Shown piece after piece: positions 38,635-47,685 of a DNA stretch of 64,000 bases. Source of the DNA: Inconstantimicrobium porci (GTDB lineage Bacteria > Bacillota > Clostridia > Clostridiales > Clostridiaceae); the NCBI RefSeq assembly GCF_009696465.1, contig NZ_VULX01000001.1:372001-436000 (forward strand). The letters are read 5' to 3'. The position numbers and the translations under genes were made by a program. The notes under the pieces are model-generated. The model was not told the DNA's origin, did no database searches, and saw only the letters and a program-made list of their open reading frames with translations. Within the stretch, counting starts at the first letter, position 1, and each line of letters starts with the position of its first letter.

Positions 38635-39714
38635 TTATATAATGCTTTCTATTACTCCACCACCAACTACTTTAAGACCATCGTAGAATACTACTGACTG
38701 TCCCATAGTAATTGCACGCTGCTTGTCATTAAACACAACTTTAACTTTGTCATTTTCAAGTGGATAAATGATAGCTTCAGCCGGCTTTGCTGAATATCTT
38801 ATTTTAGCCTGTACTGCCATTGGTTTTTCTAATTTGTCTATTGAAATGAAGTTTACATCTTTAGCTATTAATTCATTCTTAAAAATATCTTCTTCTGAGC
38901 CTATAACAACTTCATTAGTCTCAGGTCGTATATCAGTAACAAAAACTGGTCTACCAAGCGCTAATCCAAGTCCTTTTCTCTGACCAATTGTATAATACAC
39001 TATACCTTTGTGTTTGCCTAGTATATTACCATTTTTATCAACGAAGTTACCCTGCTTTACCTTATCAGGTTTTGCATTTGCTATATATAACCCATGATTG
39101 TTATCAGATATAAAGCAAATTTCTTCACTATCTTTTTTATTATGTACTGCAAGACCTATTTCCTTAGCTATTTCACGGATTTTATCCTTTGTATACTCAC
39201 CGCATGGCATTAATGTATGTGCAAGCTGGTCTTGAGTAAAATTATATAATGCATAAGTCTGATCTTTTCTATCATCATCAGATTTAATAAGCTGATATAT
39301 GCCATTTTCTTGGATTATTTTCGCATAATGCCCAGTGGCTACATATTCAGCACCTATAGCACGTGCTTTATCTAGAAGAAGACCGAACTTCAGCTTTTTA
39401 TTGCACATAATGCATGGATTTGGAGTTTTTCCATCTATATATTCATTCACAAAATAATCAATAACATTTTTTTTAAAACTATCCCTAAAATTAAGGACAT
39501 AGAATGGAATACCTATCTTATTAGCAACACGTCTAGCATCTTCAACAGCAGAAAGCGAACAACATCCACCTTCTTTTTCTTCGTATTCTTTATCTGCCTG
39601 CCATATTTGCATAGTTACGCCAATAACGTCATATCCCTGCTTTTTCAATAAATAGGCAGCGACGGAACTGTCAACTCCGCCGCTCATACCTATAACTACT
39701 TTTTTATTCTCCAT
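38635..39714 (-). CDS. mnmA: tRNA-specific 2-thiouridylase MnmA
   Basis: A ~359-residue enzyme that makes 2-thiouridine at U34 of Lys, Glu and Gln tRNAs. PP-loop [15 protein letters not shown] is at the N terminus; the two catalytic cysteines lie in [12 protein letters not shown] and SEEICFI; the tRNA-binding and beta-barrel domains follow. The ATG at 39714 is chosen because AGGAAG precedes it. It overlaps iscU by 11 bases, consistent with IscS feeding it sulfur. Confidence 0.96.
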   Translation of the reverse strand: MENKKVVIGMSGGVDSSVAAYLLKKQGYDVIGVTMQIWQADKEYEEKEGGCCSLSAVEDARRVANKIGIPFYVLNFRDSFKKNVIDYFVNEYIDGKTPNPCIMCNKKLKFGLLLDKARAIGAEYVATGHYAKIIQENGIYQLIKSDDDRKDQTYALYNFTQDQLAHTLMPCGEYTKDKIREIAKEIGLAVHNKKDSEEICFISDNNHGLYIANAKPDKVKQGNFVDKNGNILGKHKGIVYYTIGQRKGLGLALGRPVFVTDIRPETNEVVIGSEEDIFKNELIAKDVNFISIDKLEKPMAVQAKIRYSAKPAEAIIYPLENDKVKVVFNDKQRAITMGQSVVFYDGLKVVGGGVIESII

Positions 39715-40135
39715 GAACTTCCTCATGAATATGTTCTGAATGATCTTCCATATCGTATGGTTCTAAGCCTTGTTTTACTCTATAGTCATTAATTGCTTTG
39801 TGAATTGCATCTTCAGCTAAAACTGAACAGTGCATTTTTATTGGTGGAAGACCGTCTAAAGCTTCAGCTACAGCTTTATTAGTTAATGTCCATGCTTCAT
39901 CTAATGTCTTACCCTTAATTAGTTCTGTTGCCATGCTTGATGATGCGATTGCAGAACCACATCCATAAGTTTTAAACTTAACATCCTTTATAATGTTGTC
40001 TTCAACTTTAAGATATATTCTCATTATATCTCCACATTTAGCATTACCAACTTCACCAATACCATCAGCATTTTCTATTTCTCCAACATTTCTAGGATTT
40101 TTAAAATGATCCATTACTTTTTCACTGTAAATCAT
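39704..40135 (-). CDS. iscU: Fe-S cluster scaffold IscU
   Basis: A 143-residue NifU-N/IscU scaffold with start [17 protein letters not shown]. The three cluster-ligand cysteines are in [26 protein letters not shown] and [15 protein letters not shown] His-rich tail ([14 protein letters not shown]) is typical of clostridial members. Its start codon overlaps the iscS stop by 4 bases. Confidence 0.97.
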   Translation of the reverse strand: MIYSEKVMDHFKNPRNVGEIENADGIGEVGNAKCGDIMRIYLKVEDNIIKDVKFKTYGCGSAIASSSMATELIKGKTLDEAWTLTNKAVAEALDGLPPIKMHCSVLAEDAIHKAINDYRVKQGLEPYDMEDHSEHIHEEVHGE

Positions 40136-41328
40136 AATTTAACTTCTCCTTCCTTTATTGCATCTTCCCATAATGGTGACATATCTCTTAATCTTTGTAC
40201 AATACCTGGCACAACTTCTAAAACATGATCAACATCTTCTTCTGTTGAGCCTGCTCCTAAAGTTAATCTAAGTGATCCGTGTGCGATTTCGTGTGGCAGA
40301 CCTATTGCTAGCAAAACATGTGAAGGATCTAACGAACCAGATGTACATGCACTTCCGCTTGATGCACAGATATGTTCAAAATCAAGCATTAACAGTATAG
40401 ACTCACCTTCAATATATTCAAAACATACATTAACATTACCAGGAAGCCTCTTGTCACCTCTCGGTCCATTAAGTCTAGAATATGGTATTTTTAATAATCC
40501 ATCAATTAATCTGTCTCTTAACTTTGTCATTTTAGCAGCATGTTTTTCAAGGTTTTCTGCTGCAAGTTCCATTGCTTTACCAAGGCCAACAATTCCAGCG
40601 ATATTTTCAGTACCAGCCCTTCTCGCTCTTTCCTGGCCTCCACCATGTATAAGATTATCTATTCTTACACCTTTTCTTATGTATAGCACGCCAATTCCTT
40701 TAGGTCCGTATATTTTATGTCCAGCAAGTGAAAGAAGGTCTATATTTAATGCTTTAACATCTATAGGGACATTTCCCACTGCCTGAACAGCATCTGTATG
40801 AAATATTATCTTATGTTCTTTACATATTTGACCTATTTCTGCTATTGGTTCAATTGTACCAATTTCGTTATTTGCAAACATTACAGACACTAAAATAGTA
40901 GTAGGTCTTATTGCAGCTTTTAGTTCATCAAGGTTTACAAATCCTTCTTTATCAACATCAAGGTATGTCACTTCAAATCCATGTTTCTCCAAATACTGAC
41001 ATGTATGTAAAATAGCATGATGTTCTATCTTTGTAGTTATTATATGATTTCCTTTTTTCTGATTCGCAAATGCAACACCTTTAATAGCCCAGTTATCCGC
41101 TTCTGACCCACCGCTAGTAAAGTAGACTTCTGAATCATCACAATTTAAAACTTTTGCTACTTTATGTCTTCCTTCATCTACTGCCATCTTAGTAGTTCTT
41201 GATATTCCATAAAATGAAGATGGATTACCAAACTTTTCAGTAAAGTAAGGAATCATTTCTTCAAGTACTTCAGGCTTAACATATGTAGTAGCTGAATAAT
41301 CCATATATACTAATTTATCATTATTCAT
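40132..41328 (-). CDS. iscS: Cysteine desulfurase IscS
   Basis: A 398-residue PLP enzyme that converts cysteine to alanine and enzyme-bound persulfide. N-terminal YMDYSATTYVKPEVLE, GGSEADNWAIKG for cofactor binding, PLP lysine in LSLAGHKIYGPKGIG, and the mobile-loop catalytic Cys in SSGSACTSGSLDPSHVL. It supplies sulfur to IscU and MnmA encoded next to it. Confidence 0.97.
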   Translation of the reverse strand: MNNDKLVYMDYSATTYVKPEVLEEMIPYFTEKFGNPSSFYGISRTTKMAVDEGRHKVAKVLNCDDSEVYFTSGGSEADNWAIKGVAFANQKKGNHIITTKIEHHAILHTCQYLEKHGFEVTYLDVDKEGFVNLDELKAAIRPTTILVSVMFANNEIGTIEPIAEIGQICKEHKIIFHTDAVQAVGNVPIDVKALNIDLLSLAGHKIYGPKGIGVLYIRKGVRIDNLIHGGGQERARRAGTENIAGIVGLGKAMELAAENLEKHAAKMTKLRDRLIDGLLKIPYSRLNGPRGDKRLPGNVNVCFEYIEGESILLMLDFEHICASSGSACTSGSLDPSHVLLAIGLPHEIAHGSLRLTLGAGSTEEDVDHVLEVVPGIVQRLRDMSPLWEDAIKEGEVKL

Positions 41329-41343
41329 AGTATTTCCACTCTC

Positions 41344-41784
41344 CTATATTAAATATAATCCTTGTCTCTTGGCCTGCATATCTTTATAATCATTAACGAT
41401 ATCTTCTAAAGTAGTTGATAACAATACAGTATCAATACTCTCTTTTATTCTTTTCCATAAAAGTCGAGTTGCGCAGCAGTCAATATTATCACATGAAATT
41501 CCATCGATACAGTCTGCTATTTCAATTGGTCCTTCAAGCACATCCATAATTTCTGCTACAGTTATATATTTAGGGTCTCTAGATAAAACATATCCTCCCT
41601 GTGCACCTCTAATACTCTTAATAAGCTTTGCTTTTCTAAGAGAACTAAAAAGCTGTTCAAGGTAGTATTCTGATATATCTTGTCTTTTCCCAATAATCTT
41701 TATTGAAATGGGATCTCCACCATAGTTTATAGCTAGTTCTACCATGGCCTTAACTCCATACTTTCCTTTTGTGGATAATTTCAT
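41344..41784 (-). CDS. iscR: Rrf2-family Fe-S regulator IscR
   Basis: A ~146-residue Rrf2 winged-helix protein: MKLSTKGKYGVKAMVELA (core TKGKYGVKAM), ISEYYLEQLFSSLRKAKLIKSIRGAQGGYVL (core LEQLFSSLRKA). The cysteine cluster is C-IDGIS-C-DNID-CC, suited to a [2Fe-2S] cluster. The ATG at 41784 follows GAGGTGA; an in-frame GTG nine bases up overlaps that site. It heads the isc operon, with a two-copy operator at its promoter, so autoregulation is likely. Confidence 0.94.
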   Translation of the reverse strand: MKLSTKGKYGVKAMVELAINYGGDPISIKIIGKRQDISEYYLEQLFSSLRKAKLIKSIRGAQGGYVLSRDPKYITVAEIMDVLEGPIEIADCIDGISCDNIDCCATRLLWKRIKESIDTVLLSTTLEDIVNDYKDMQAKRQGLYLI

Positions 41785-41827
41785 ATTTTTCACCTCATAT
41801 CCTAGGCACTCTATTTATTACAAACTT

Positions 41828-41880
41828 ATATTATCAAATCCGAGTTAAATTGTCAACTATATTCCGAGTAAATTTGTCAA
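41828..41880 (-). promoter_or_regulatory. iscR promoter with two direct-repeat operators
   Basis: On the minus strand TTGACA (41856-41851), 17 bases, then TAATAT (41833-41828). The motif TTGACA-AwTTwACTCGG occurs twice, at 41880-41864 and 41856-41840, 24 bases apart. One copy covers the -35 and spacer; the other lies just upstream. This is expected for autorepression by the Rrf2 protein. Confidence 0.8.
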
Positions 41881-41903
41881 GTATAAATCCTATAAATATA
41901 TAC

Positions 41904-43172
41904 CTAGTTATTCTTTATCTTATTCCAATATTCGGCAATAATCCGCTCATTTTTATTATCACCGCTCACATAGTACTTTCTACCAAGAAGATTGTCAGGT
42001 AAATACTGTTGAGCCACATAATGATTTTTATATGCATGTGGAAATTTATACTCTACACCTCTTCCCATTTTTTTAGCTCCGCTGTAGTGAGCATCCTTAA
42101 GATGTAAAGGTATATCCCCTATATTCTTAGTTTCTAGGTCTGACAGAGCCATATCTATAGCAGTAGTGGCTGAATTAGATTTTGGAGCAGTAGCTAGTAC
42201 AAGCACAGCTTCAGAAAGAGGAAATCTTGCTTCAGGGAACCCCAGTTGCATAGCTGAATCAACACAGTTCTTGACAATTGATATTGCTTGAGGATATGCC
42301 ATACCTATATCTTCGCATGCTATTACAAGCAGCCTTCTGCATATTATCTGCAGGTCATCTGCTTTTATAAGCCTAGCCAAATAATGTATTGCTGCATCGC
42401 AGTCACTTCCTCTGATTGATTTCTGAAAGGCACTGATAATATCATAATGACTGTCTCCATCAGAATCATAATTTATTACTTTGCTCTGCGAACATTCCTT
42501 AGCTGTTTCCAAATCAATATGTAGTACAGCATTTTCATCAGGCATTGTTGACTTAATTGCTATTTCAAGAGCGTTTATTGCTTTCCTGACGTCGCCGTTA
42601 GAACATCCTGACAGATATGCATAAGCATCATTATCTATATTAATCTTTATATCTTTAAATTCTTTTTCGCAGATTGCTGTGCCTCTTTTTAATGCCGCCT
42701 TAATATCTTCATTAGTTACAGGCTTAAATTCAAAAATAGTTGATCTACTTAATATTGCCTTATAAATATAGTGATATGGATTTTCTGTAGTTGAAGCAAT
42801 TAATGTGATGCTCCCATCCTCCATATATTGAAGCAAGCTTTGCTGCTGTCTTTTATTAAAATTCTGAATTTCATCAAGATAAAGTATTACTCCATCTGAT
42901 GTCATCAAAGTATTAAGATCCTTTGTAATATCTTCTATATCTTTAAGTGAGGCAGTAGTTGCATTAAGCTTATATAACCTCTTATTTGATTTTTCAGCAA
43001 TAATCCTAGCAATAGTTGTTTTTCCAACACCAGGAGGTCCATAAAATATCATATTTGTTATGCAGCCGCTTTTTAGAATTCTATTTAATATCCTGTTTGG
43101 TCCAATAAGATGCTGCTGACCAACAACCTCTTCTAAGTTACGAGGCCTTATCTTATCTGCTAGTGGATTCAT
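41904..43172 (-). CDS. rarA: Replication-associated recombination protein RarA
   Basis: A ~422-residue AAA+ ATPase (MgsA/WRNIP1 family): NPLADKIRPRNLEEVVGQQHL start, Walker A FYGPPGVGKTTIARI, Walker B VILYLDEIQNFNKRQQ, sensor STTENPYHYI, and the tetramerisation domain with DIGMAYPQAISIV and YKFPHAYKNHYVAQQYLP. It acts at stalled replication forks. The ATG at 43172 lies 9 bases after GGAGGT; the longer reading from 43247 has no such site. It ends 120 bases before iscR. Confidence 0.96.
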   Translation of the reverse strand: MNPLADKIRPRNLEEVVGQQHLIGPNRILNRILKSGCITNMIFYGPPGVGKTTIARIIAEKSNKRLYKLNATTASLKDIEDITKDLNTLMTSDGVILYLDEIQNFNKRQQQSLLQYMEDGSITLIASTTENPYHYIYKAILSRSTIFEFKPVTNEDIKAALKRGTAICEKEFKDIKINIDNDAYAYLSGCSNGDVRKAINALEIAIKSTMPDENAVLHIDLETAKECSQSKVINYDSDGDSHYDIISAFQKSIRGSDCDAAIHYLARLIKADDLQIICRRLLVIACEDIGMAYPQAISIVKNCVDSAMQLGFPEARFPLSEAVLVLATAPKSNSATTAIDMALSDLETKNIGDIPLHLKDAHYSGAKKMGRGVEYKFPHAYKNHYVAQQYLPDNLLGRKYYVSGDNKNERIIAEYWNKIKNN

Positions 43173-43205
43173 AAAATCATTACCTCCATAATTCACATAT
43201 AAATA

Positions 43206-43234
43206 AAAGGCTAAAACATAATGTTTTAACCTTT
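43206..43234 (-). terminator. Terminator between the S51-like gene and rarA
   Basis: A 13-bp stem AAAGGCTAAAACA / TGTTTTAACCTTT with a 3-base loop and one mismatch, followed by TTATTT on the minus strand. Confidence 0.7.
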
Positions 43235-43260
43235 CTAAGTATATCATATATTACCTTTAT

Positions 43261-43914
43261 TTATAATCCTTTGAATACATCAAATGATCCATCTTCAATT
43301 TTGATTATATCGCCATAAAATATGACATCATCATCGTTTATTTCTATTCCATTACCATCATTCACACCGTAATATACTCCTTCGTATTTTCTTGAGAAAT
43401 CTACGATGTTGCATAGCTGCGCTTTATATTCATTCCAATTTGGAATACAGTTAAAACCTATAATTCCAAGGCCTTTGTTAACTTCCATATCTGACTTTAA
43501 TATAAGTTCATCGAATATTTCCATACCACCTGAGAACAACACGCAAGACATTCCTTCTACGATAACTTTCCCACCATTATCAAAGAACTCGTTTAATGTA
43601 TTTTTCAAATTAAATTTCTTAAGATTATTTATTGCCTCTATAGGGTTAACAGATGGAATGTAAACTACACTATGTTCTAGTATGCTTTTTTTTACCTTCA
43701 TAAGATTAGGATTGTTGATATCCACCAAATTCAAAATCTGAATACCATATTTCTTTAGAAAATTTGATGTCAAATCATAATCTTTATCGTTTACTTTGTT
43801 ACCCAAGGAAAGGTATACTGCTTTAGATTTTTTTTTCAAGAAATCGCTACGTATTTTTTGGTCTAACATTTTATTTAGTTTATCTGTTTTTTTGCTTAAT
43901 AATATTAATTTCAT
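43261..43914 (-). CDS. Divergent peptidase S51/class I GATase-like protein
   Basis: A 217-residue protein resembling dipeptidase E/cyanophycinase-like folds. The N terminus MKLILLSKKT is followed by VYLSLGNKV, VYIPSVNPIEAINNLKK (family has G-G-N near here), a nucleophile-elbow position VIVEGMSCVLFSGG with Ser, then KGLGIIGFNCIPNW and GVNDGNGIEINDDDVIFYGD. The Gly-x-Ser-Ala-Gly elbow is changed to Gly-Met-Ser-Cys-Val, and the His of family D-P-H reads I-P-N. Catalysis is therefore doubtful. It is flanked by its own terminator. Confidence 0.6.
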   Translation of the reverse strand: MKLILLSKKTDKLNKMLDQKIRSDFLKKKSKAVYLSLGNKVNDKDYDLTSNFLKKYGIQILNLVDINNPNLMKVKKSILEHSVVYIPSVNPIEAINNLKKFNLKNTLNEFFDNGGKVIVEGMSCVLFSGGMEIFDELILKSDMEVNKGLGIIGFNCIPNWNEYKAQLCNIVDFSRKYEGVYYGVNDGNGIEINDDDVIFYGDIIKIEDGSFDVFKGL

Positions 43915-44114
43915 GACATCCCCCAGTTTCTATATCTTATTGCTTTTATTTATTTTATCACATTTATTAATGCTGTTAACTTTCTATATTTACCTATATT
44001 TTATCATTTTACCTCTTTTAATTAACAAATGTTAAATATGGATTAAATAATTTATCATTAATAAATTTAAATTGTAATTCTATAATTATTATAAAAATAA
44101 TACAATCTATAAAA

Positions 44115-44161
44115 TAAGAGATAGCCAAGAATCATATAGCATATTTCTTAGCTATCTCTTA
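44115..44161. terminator. Terminator after the purine operon
   Basis: An 11-bp perfect stem TAAGAGATAGC / GCTATCTCTTA extended inward by AAGAA/TTCTT, right after the purD stop. The remaining ~200 bases up to 43915 are AT-rich with no gene seen. Confidence 0.8.
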
Positions 44162-44169
44162 TAAATTTA

Positions 44170-45420
44170 TTATTTTATTTTCCCAATATCGTGCCTGTAA
44201 ACCATACTCTCAAATTTTATGCCTTTAAGTTTATTGTAAGCATTTTTTTGTGCCTCTTCATAATTTTTGCCTAACGCAACAACTGAAAGTACTCTACCGC
44301 CTGTTGTAACTAACTCGTCATTTTTTCTAGCGGCACCAGCTATGATGACGTCATTCTTTACTGAATCATCTATTGTTATAGTAAAGCCTTTTTCATATGA
44401 ATAAGGATATCCACTAGAAGCCGCCACAACATTAACGCAGGCTCCATCTTTCCACTTTATCTTTTCATCTGCAAGTTTTTCTTCAAGACATGCATTTATA
44501 ACATCAACAAAATCTGAATTCATAAGTTCAAGTACAGATTGAGTTTCAGGATCGCCCATTCTCACATTGTACTCAAGAAGATATGTGCCATGATCTGTTA
44601 TCATCAATCCGAAAAATATTATACCTTTATAATCTAATTTTTCCTGTTTTATACCCTCCAGAGTTTTGTCCATTATATTTATCTTAAAATCTTCCATAAC
44701 TCCATCAGTAACATATGGATTTGGTGCTATTGCTCCCATACCGCCAGTATTAGGACCCTTACCACCATCATAAATCTGTTTATGATCTTTAGCTGAAATA
44801 AATGGTACGATAGTTTTTCCGTCTGTAATTGACAGGATTGAAGCTTCAACTCCTTCAAGAAATTCTTCAACAACTATCTTCTTTCCTGCACCGTTAAATA
44901 TATCTTCAGTCATGCATGAATTTACAGCATCAATCGCTTCGCTTAATTCATTACAAATGATAACGCCTTTTCCTGCTGCAAGACCGTCTGCCTTTACGAC
45001 AAGAGGATAATTTGCATTCTTTACATAGTTTAATGCATCATCCACATTATCAAATGATTCATATTGAGCAGTCTTAACTCCATATTTTTTCATAAATTCT
45101 TTAGAGTAAACTTTACTTCCTTCAAGCATAGCTGCTTTTTGACTAGGCCCAAAAATCTTAAGATTATTTTCTTTAAAAAGATCAACTATTCCTTCAATAA
45201 GAGGTACCTCAGGGCCTACTATAGTCAAATCAATATTATTTTCTTTTGCAAACTCAAGCAACTTATTGTTATCAGTATAAGCTATATTCTCACACTTATT
45301 CTCTTTTTCAGTACCACCATTACCAGGTGCAACGTATATTTTGTCCACCTTTTCACTTCTGCTCAACTTTCTTGCAATAGCATGTTCCCTGCCACCAGAG
45401 CCTATAAGTAATATATCCAT
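44170..45420 (-). CDS. purD: Phosphoribosylamine-glycine ligase PurD
   Basis: A 416-residue ATP-grasp enzyme (GAR synthetase) of purine step 2. N-terminal MDILLIGSGGREHAIARKLS (core GSGGREHAIA), VGPEVPLIEGIVD, ATP-grasp VVKADGLAAGKGVI, EEFLEGVEASILSI, GPNTGGMGAIAPNP and the metal-binding EYNVRMGDPETQ. The length is standard. It is last in the operon, 49 bases after the shortened purH. The ATG follows GGAGG. Confidence 0.97.
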   Translation of the reverse strand: MDILLIGSGGREHAIARKLSRSEKVDKIYVAPGNGGTEKENKCENIAYTDNNKLLEFAKENNIDLTIVGPEVPLIEGIVDLFKENNLKIFGPSQKAAMLEGSKVYSKEFMKKYGVKTAQYESFDNVDDALNYVKNANYPLVVKADGLAAGKGVIICNELSEAIDAVNSCMTEDIFNGAGKKIVVEEFLEGVEASILSITDGKTIVPFISAKDHKQIYDGGKGPNTGGMGAIAPNPYVTDGVMEDFKINIMDKTLEGIKQEKLDYKGIIFFGLMITDHGTYLLEYNVRMGDPETQSVLELMNSDFVDVINACLEEKLADEKIKWKDGACVNVVAASSGYPYSYEKGFTITIDDSVKNDVIIAGAARKNDELVTTGGRVLSVVALGKNYEEAQKNAYNKLKGIKFESMVYRHDIGKIK

Positions 45421-45469
45421 TTAAAATTCCTCCATCTTTAAGTTCTAGGATTTTTTATGCTATATATTC

Positions 45470-46045
45470 CTAATCTAATAAGAAATCTGCAATAGCGCCA
45501 TCATATGAACTCATTAATTTAAATACTTTGCCAGCAAGTTCTTTTCTAAATTCATATGATACGTCACCATTTTCAGCAATCTGCTTCATAACTTCTTCAT
45601 AATCACTCTTATCGCTGATAACTACAACATCCTGGAAATTCTTCGCAGAAGCTCTAAGCATAGTAGGTCCGCCAATATCAATAAATTCAACTTTTTCCTG
45701 AAAACTGATGTCTTCTTTTACCTTTTCAAAGAAAGGATAAAGATTAACGATGACTATATCTATAGGCTTGATTCCTTTTTCATTTATAGTCTTCATATGT
45801 TCTTCATTATCTCTGATTGCTAAAATTCCACCATGAATATATGGATTTAAAGTTTTAACTCTTCCATCAAGGATCTCAGGGAATTTAGTAACTTCTTCAA
45901 TATCAATAACATCAATATTGTTTTCTTTTAGATATCTATATGTTCCACCTGTTGAAATTATTTCAACATTTCTATCTCTTAAAAACTTTGCCATTTCAAG
46001 AATTCCATCTTTATAAAAAACACTTATTAAAGCTCTCTTAATCAT
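45470..46045 (-). CDS. purH: IMP cyclohydrolase domain of PurH only (truncated PurH)
   Basis: This 191-residue product covers just the MGS-like IMP cyclohydrolase domain: [64 protein letters not shown], and [17 protein letters not shown]. It ends with TAG at the interdomain boundary, where family members continue for ~300 residues of AICAR transformylase. Only 49 bases follow before purD, so the domain is absent, not frameshifted. The family SVSDK near the N terminus reads SVFYK. Either this is a stand-alone cyclohydrolase with the transformylase encoded elsewhere, or the gene has lost a half. Confidence 0.88.
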   Translation of the reverse strand: MIKRALISVFYKDGILEMAKFLRDRNVEIISTGGTYRYLKENNIDVIDIEEVTKFPEILDGRVKTLNPYIHGGILAIRDNEEHMKTINEKGIKPIDIVIVNLYPFFEKVKEDISFQEKVEFIDIGGPTMLRASAKNFQDVVVISDKSDYEEVMKQIAENGDVSYEFRKELAGKVFKLMSSYDGAIADFLLD

Positions 46046-46072
46046 AAAATACTCCTTAAAATAAATTTTATC

Positions 46073-46684
46073 TTACTTTATAAATACTTTTCTGCCTTCA
46101 ACTTTTACTCTTCCTTCACTTATCAGCTTAACTGCTTCTGGAAGCGCTTCATGTTCTTTTTCCATAATTCTAAGCTGAAGTTCTCTTGGTGTGTCCTCCG
46201 CATTTACATTTACTGTTTTCTGAATAATAATAGCCCCAGTATCAGTTCCTTCATCAACAAAATGAACAGTACATCCTGACACCTTAACACCATACTCTAA
46301 AGTTTTTTCATGTACATGAATACCATACGCACCTTTACCACAGAATGATGGTATTAATGATGGATGAATATTGATTATTCTGTTCTTAAACTCTTTAATT
46401 ATTTCTCCTTGGAGGATTGAAAAAAATCCTGCAAGTACAATTAAATCAACTTTTCCTTGAATAATCTTAAGAATTTCATCTGATATGTTGTTTTTATAAA
46501 TCTTCTTATCAAGTACAATATTTTTTATATTATTTTCCTTAGCCCTAGTAAGTGCATAAACATCAGGTGTATCACTTATAACATATTCAATTGATGTATT
46601 CTTAATATATCCGCTTTTGATATGTTCTATAATTGAACCAAGATTACTTCCACCACCTGATACAAGTACTGCTATCTTAAACAT
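46073..46684 (-). CDS. purN: Phosphoribosylglycinamide formyltransferase PurN
   Basis: A 203-residue folate-dependent GAR transformylase. FKIAVLVSGGGSNLGSIIEHI start, substrate region ISDTPDVYALTRAKENNI, catalytic Asn/His in RIINIHPSLIPSF, and the Asp in VHFVDEGTDTGAIIIQ. It overlaps purM by 13 bases. It uses 10-formyl-THF, as the missing AICAR transformylase would. Confidence 0.96.
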   Translation of the reverse strand: MFKIAVLVSGGGSNLGSIIEHIKSGYIKNTSIEYVISDTPDVYALTRAKENNIKNIVLDKKIYKNNISDEILKIIQGKVDLIVLAGFFSILQGEIIKEFKNRIINIHPSLIPSFCGKGAYGIHVHEKTLEYGVKVSGCTVHFVDEGTDTGAIIIQKTVNVNAEDTPRELQLRIMEKEHEALPEAVKLISEGRVKVEGRKVFIK

Positions 46685-47676
46685 ACATCTTCACCTTCAT
46701 AGCTGTCCACATAACCAATCTCATGACACTTGAAATTATATTTTTCCATAGTTTCAAAGACAGCTTGTTTATCCTTTTTGTCGATACATATAACAAATCC
46801 AATACCCATATTAAAAGTATTGTACATATGATCTTCAGACACACCCTTACTCATTAAATATTTAAAAATTTCAGGCACTTCATATGAATTCTTATTAATT
46901 ACAGCTCTCTTACTCTTATCGCTGAACATTCTAGGTACATTTTCAATAAATCCACCACCAGTTATATGAGCCATACCTTTTACATCTACTTTATCAAGAA
47001 GCTCCAAAACTGGTTTTACATAAATTCTAGTTGGAGTTAAAAGTACATTTCCTATCTTATCACCATTAAAATCTTCATTTAGATCTGTTACAAGTTTTCT
47101 AACTAATGAATATCCATTTGAATGTACTCCAGATGATTCAACACCTATTAAAATATCTCCATCTTCTATTCTGCTGCCATTTATTATTTTGTCTTTATCA
47201 ACTATACCAACTGCAAAACCAGCTATATCATATTCACCTTTTTTATAAAAGCCTGGCATTTCTGCTGTTTCTCCACCTATAAGTGAACAGTCGCTTAATA
47301 TACAGCCATCAGATACTCCTTTAACTAAGTCAGAAGATACTTCTGCAACTAATTCTCCACATGCTATATAATCCAGGAAGAACAAAGGCTTTGCGCCATG
47401 GCATAATATATCATTTACACACATAGCTACACAGTCAATTCCAACAGTATCATATTTATTTGTATCAAACGCTATCTTTAACTTAGTTCCAACTCCATCA
47501 GTTCCTGATACAAGTACAGGTTTTTTGTATCCTTCTGGAATCTCAATCATTCCAGCAAAACTTCCAAGTCCATTAAGAACGTGTTTGCTTAAAGTTTTTG
47601 CAGCATATTCTTTTATCAAGCTTACACTTTTATATCCCTCTTCTATATTCACACCAGCGTCTTTATAAGTTATCAT
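46672..47676 (-). CDS. purM: Phosphoribosylformylglycinamidine cyclo-ligase PurM
   Basis: A 334-residue AIR synthetase: TYKDAGVNIEEGYKSV, VSGTDGVGTKLKIAFD, IDCVAMCVNDILCHGAKPLFFLDY (core MCVNDILCHGAKPLFF), LIGGETAEMPGFY, SSGVHSNGYSLVRKL and HITGGGFIENVPRM. It converts FGAM to AIR with ATP. Its start lies 10 bases after the purF stop. Confidence 0.97.
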   Translation of the reverse strand: MITYKDAGVNIEEGYKSVSLIKEYAAKTLSKHVLNGLGSFAGMIEIPEGYKKPVLVSGTDGVGTKLKIAFDTNKYDTVGIDCVAMCVNDILCHGAKPLFFLDYIACGELVAEVSSDLVKGVSDGCILSDCSLIGGETAEMPGFYKKGEYDIAGFAVGIVDKDKIINGSRIEDGDILIGVESSGVHSNGYSLVRKLVTDLNEDFNGDKIGNVLLTPTRIYVKPVLELLDKVDVKGMAHITGGGFIENVPRMFSDKSKRAVINKNSYEVPEIFKYLMSKGVSEDHMYNTFNMGIGFVICIDKKDKQAVFETMEKYNFKCHEIGYVDSYEGEDVCLR

Positions 47677-47685
47677 GTCTTAATC

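Noticed and set aside
41837-41885. Start of a CRISPR-like repeat array
   Set aside because: There are only two imperfect copies 24 bases apart at a promoter; they fit a regulator operator.
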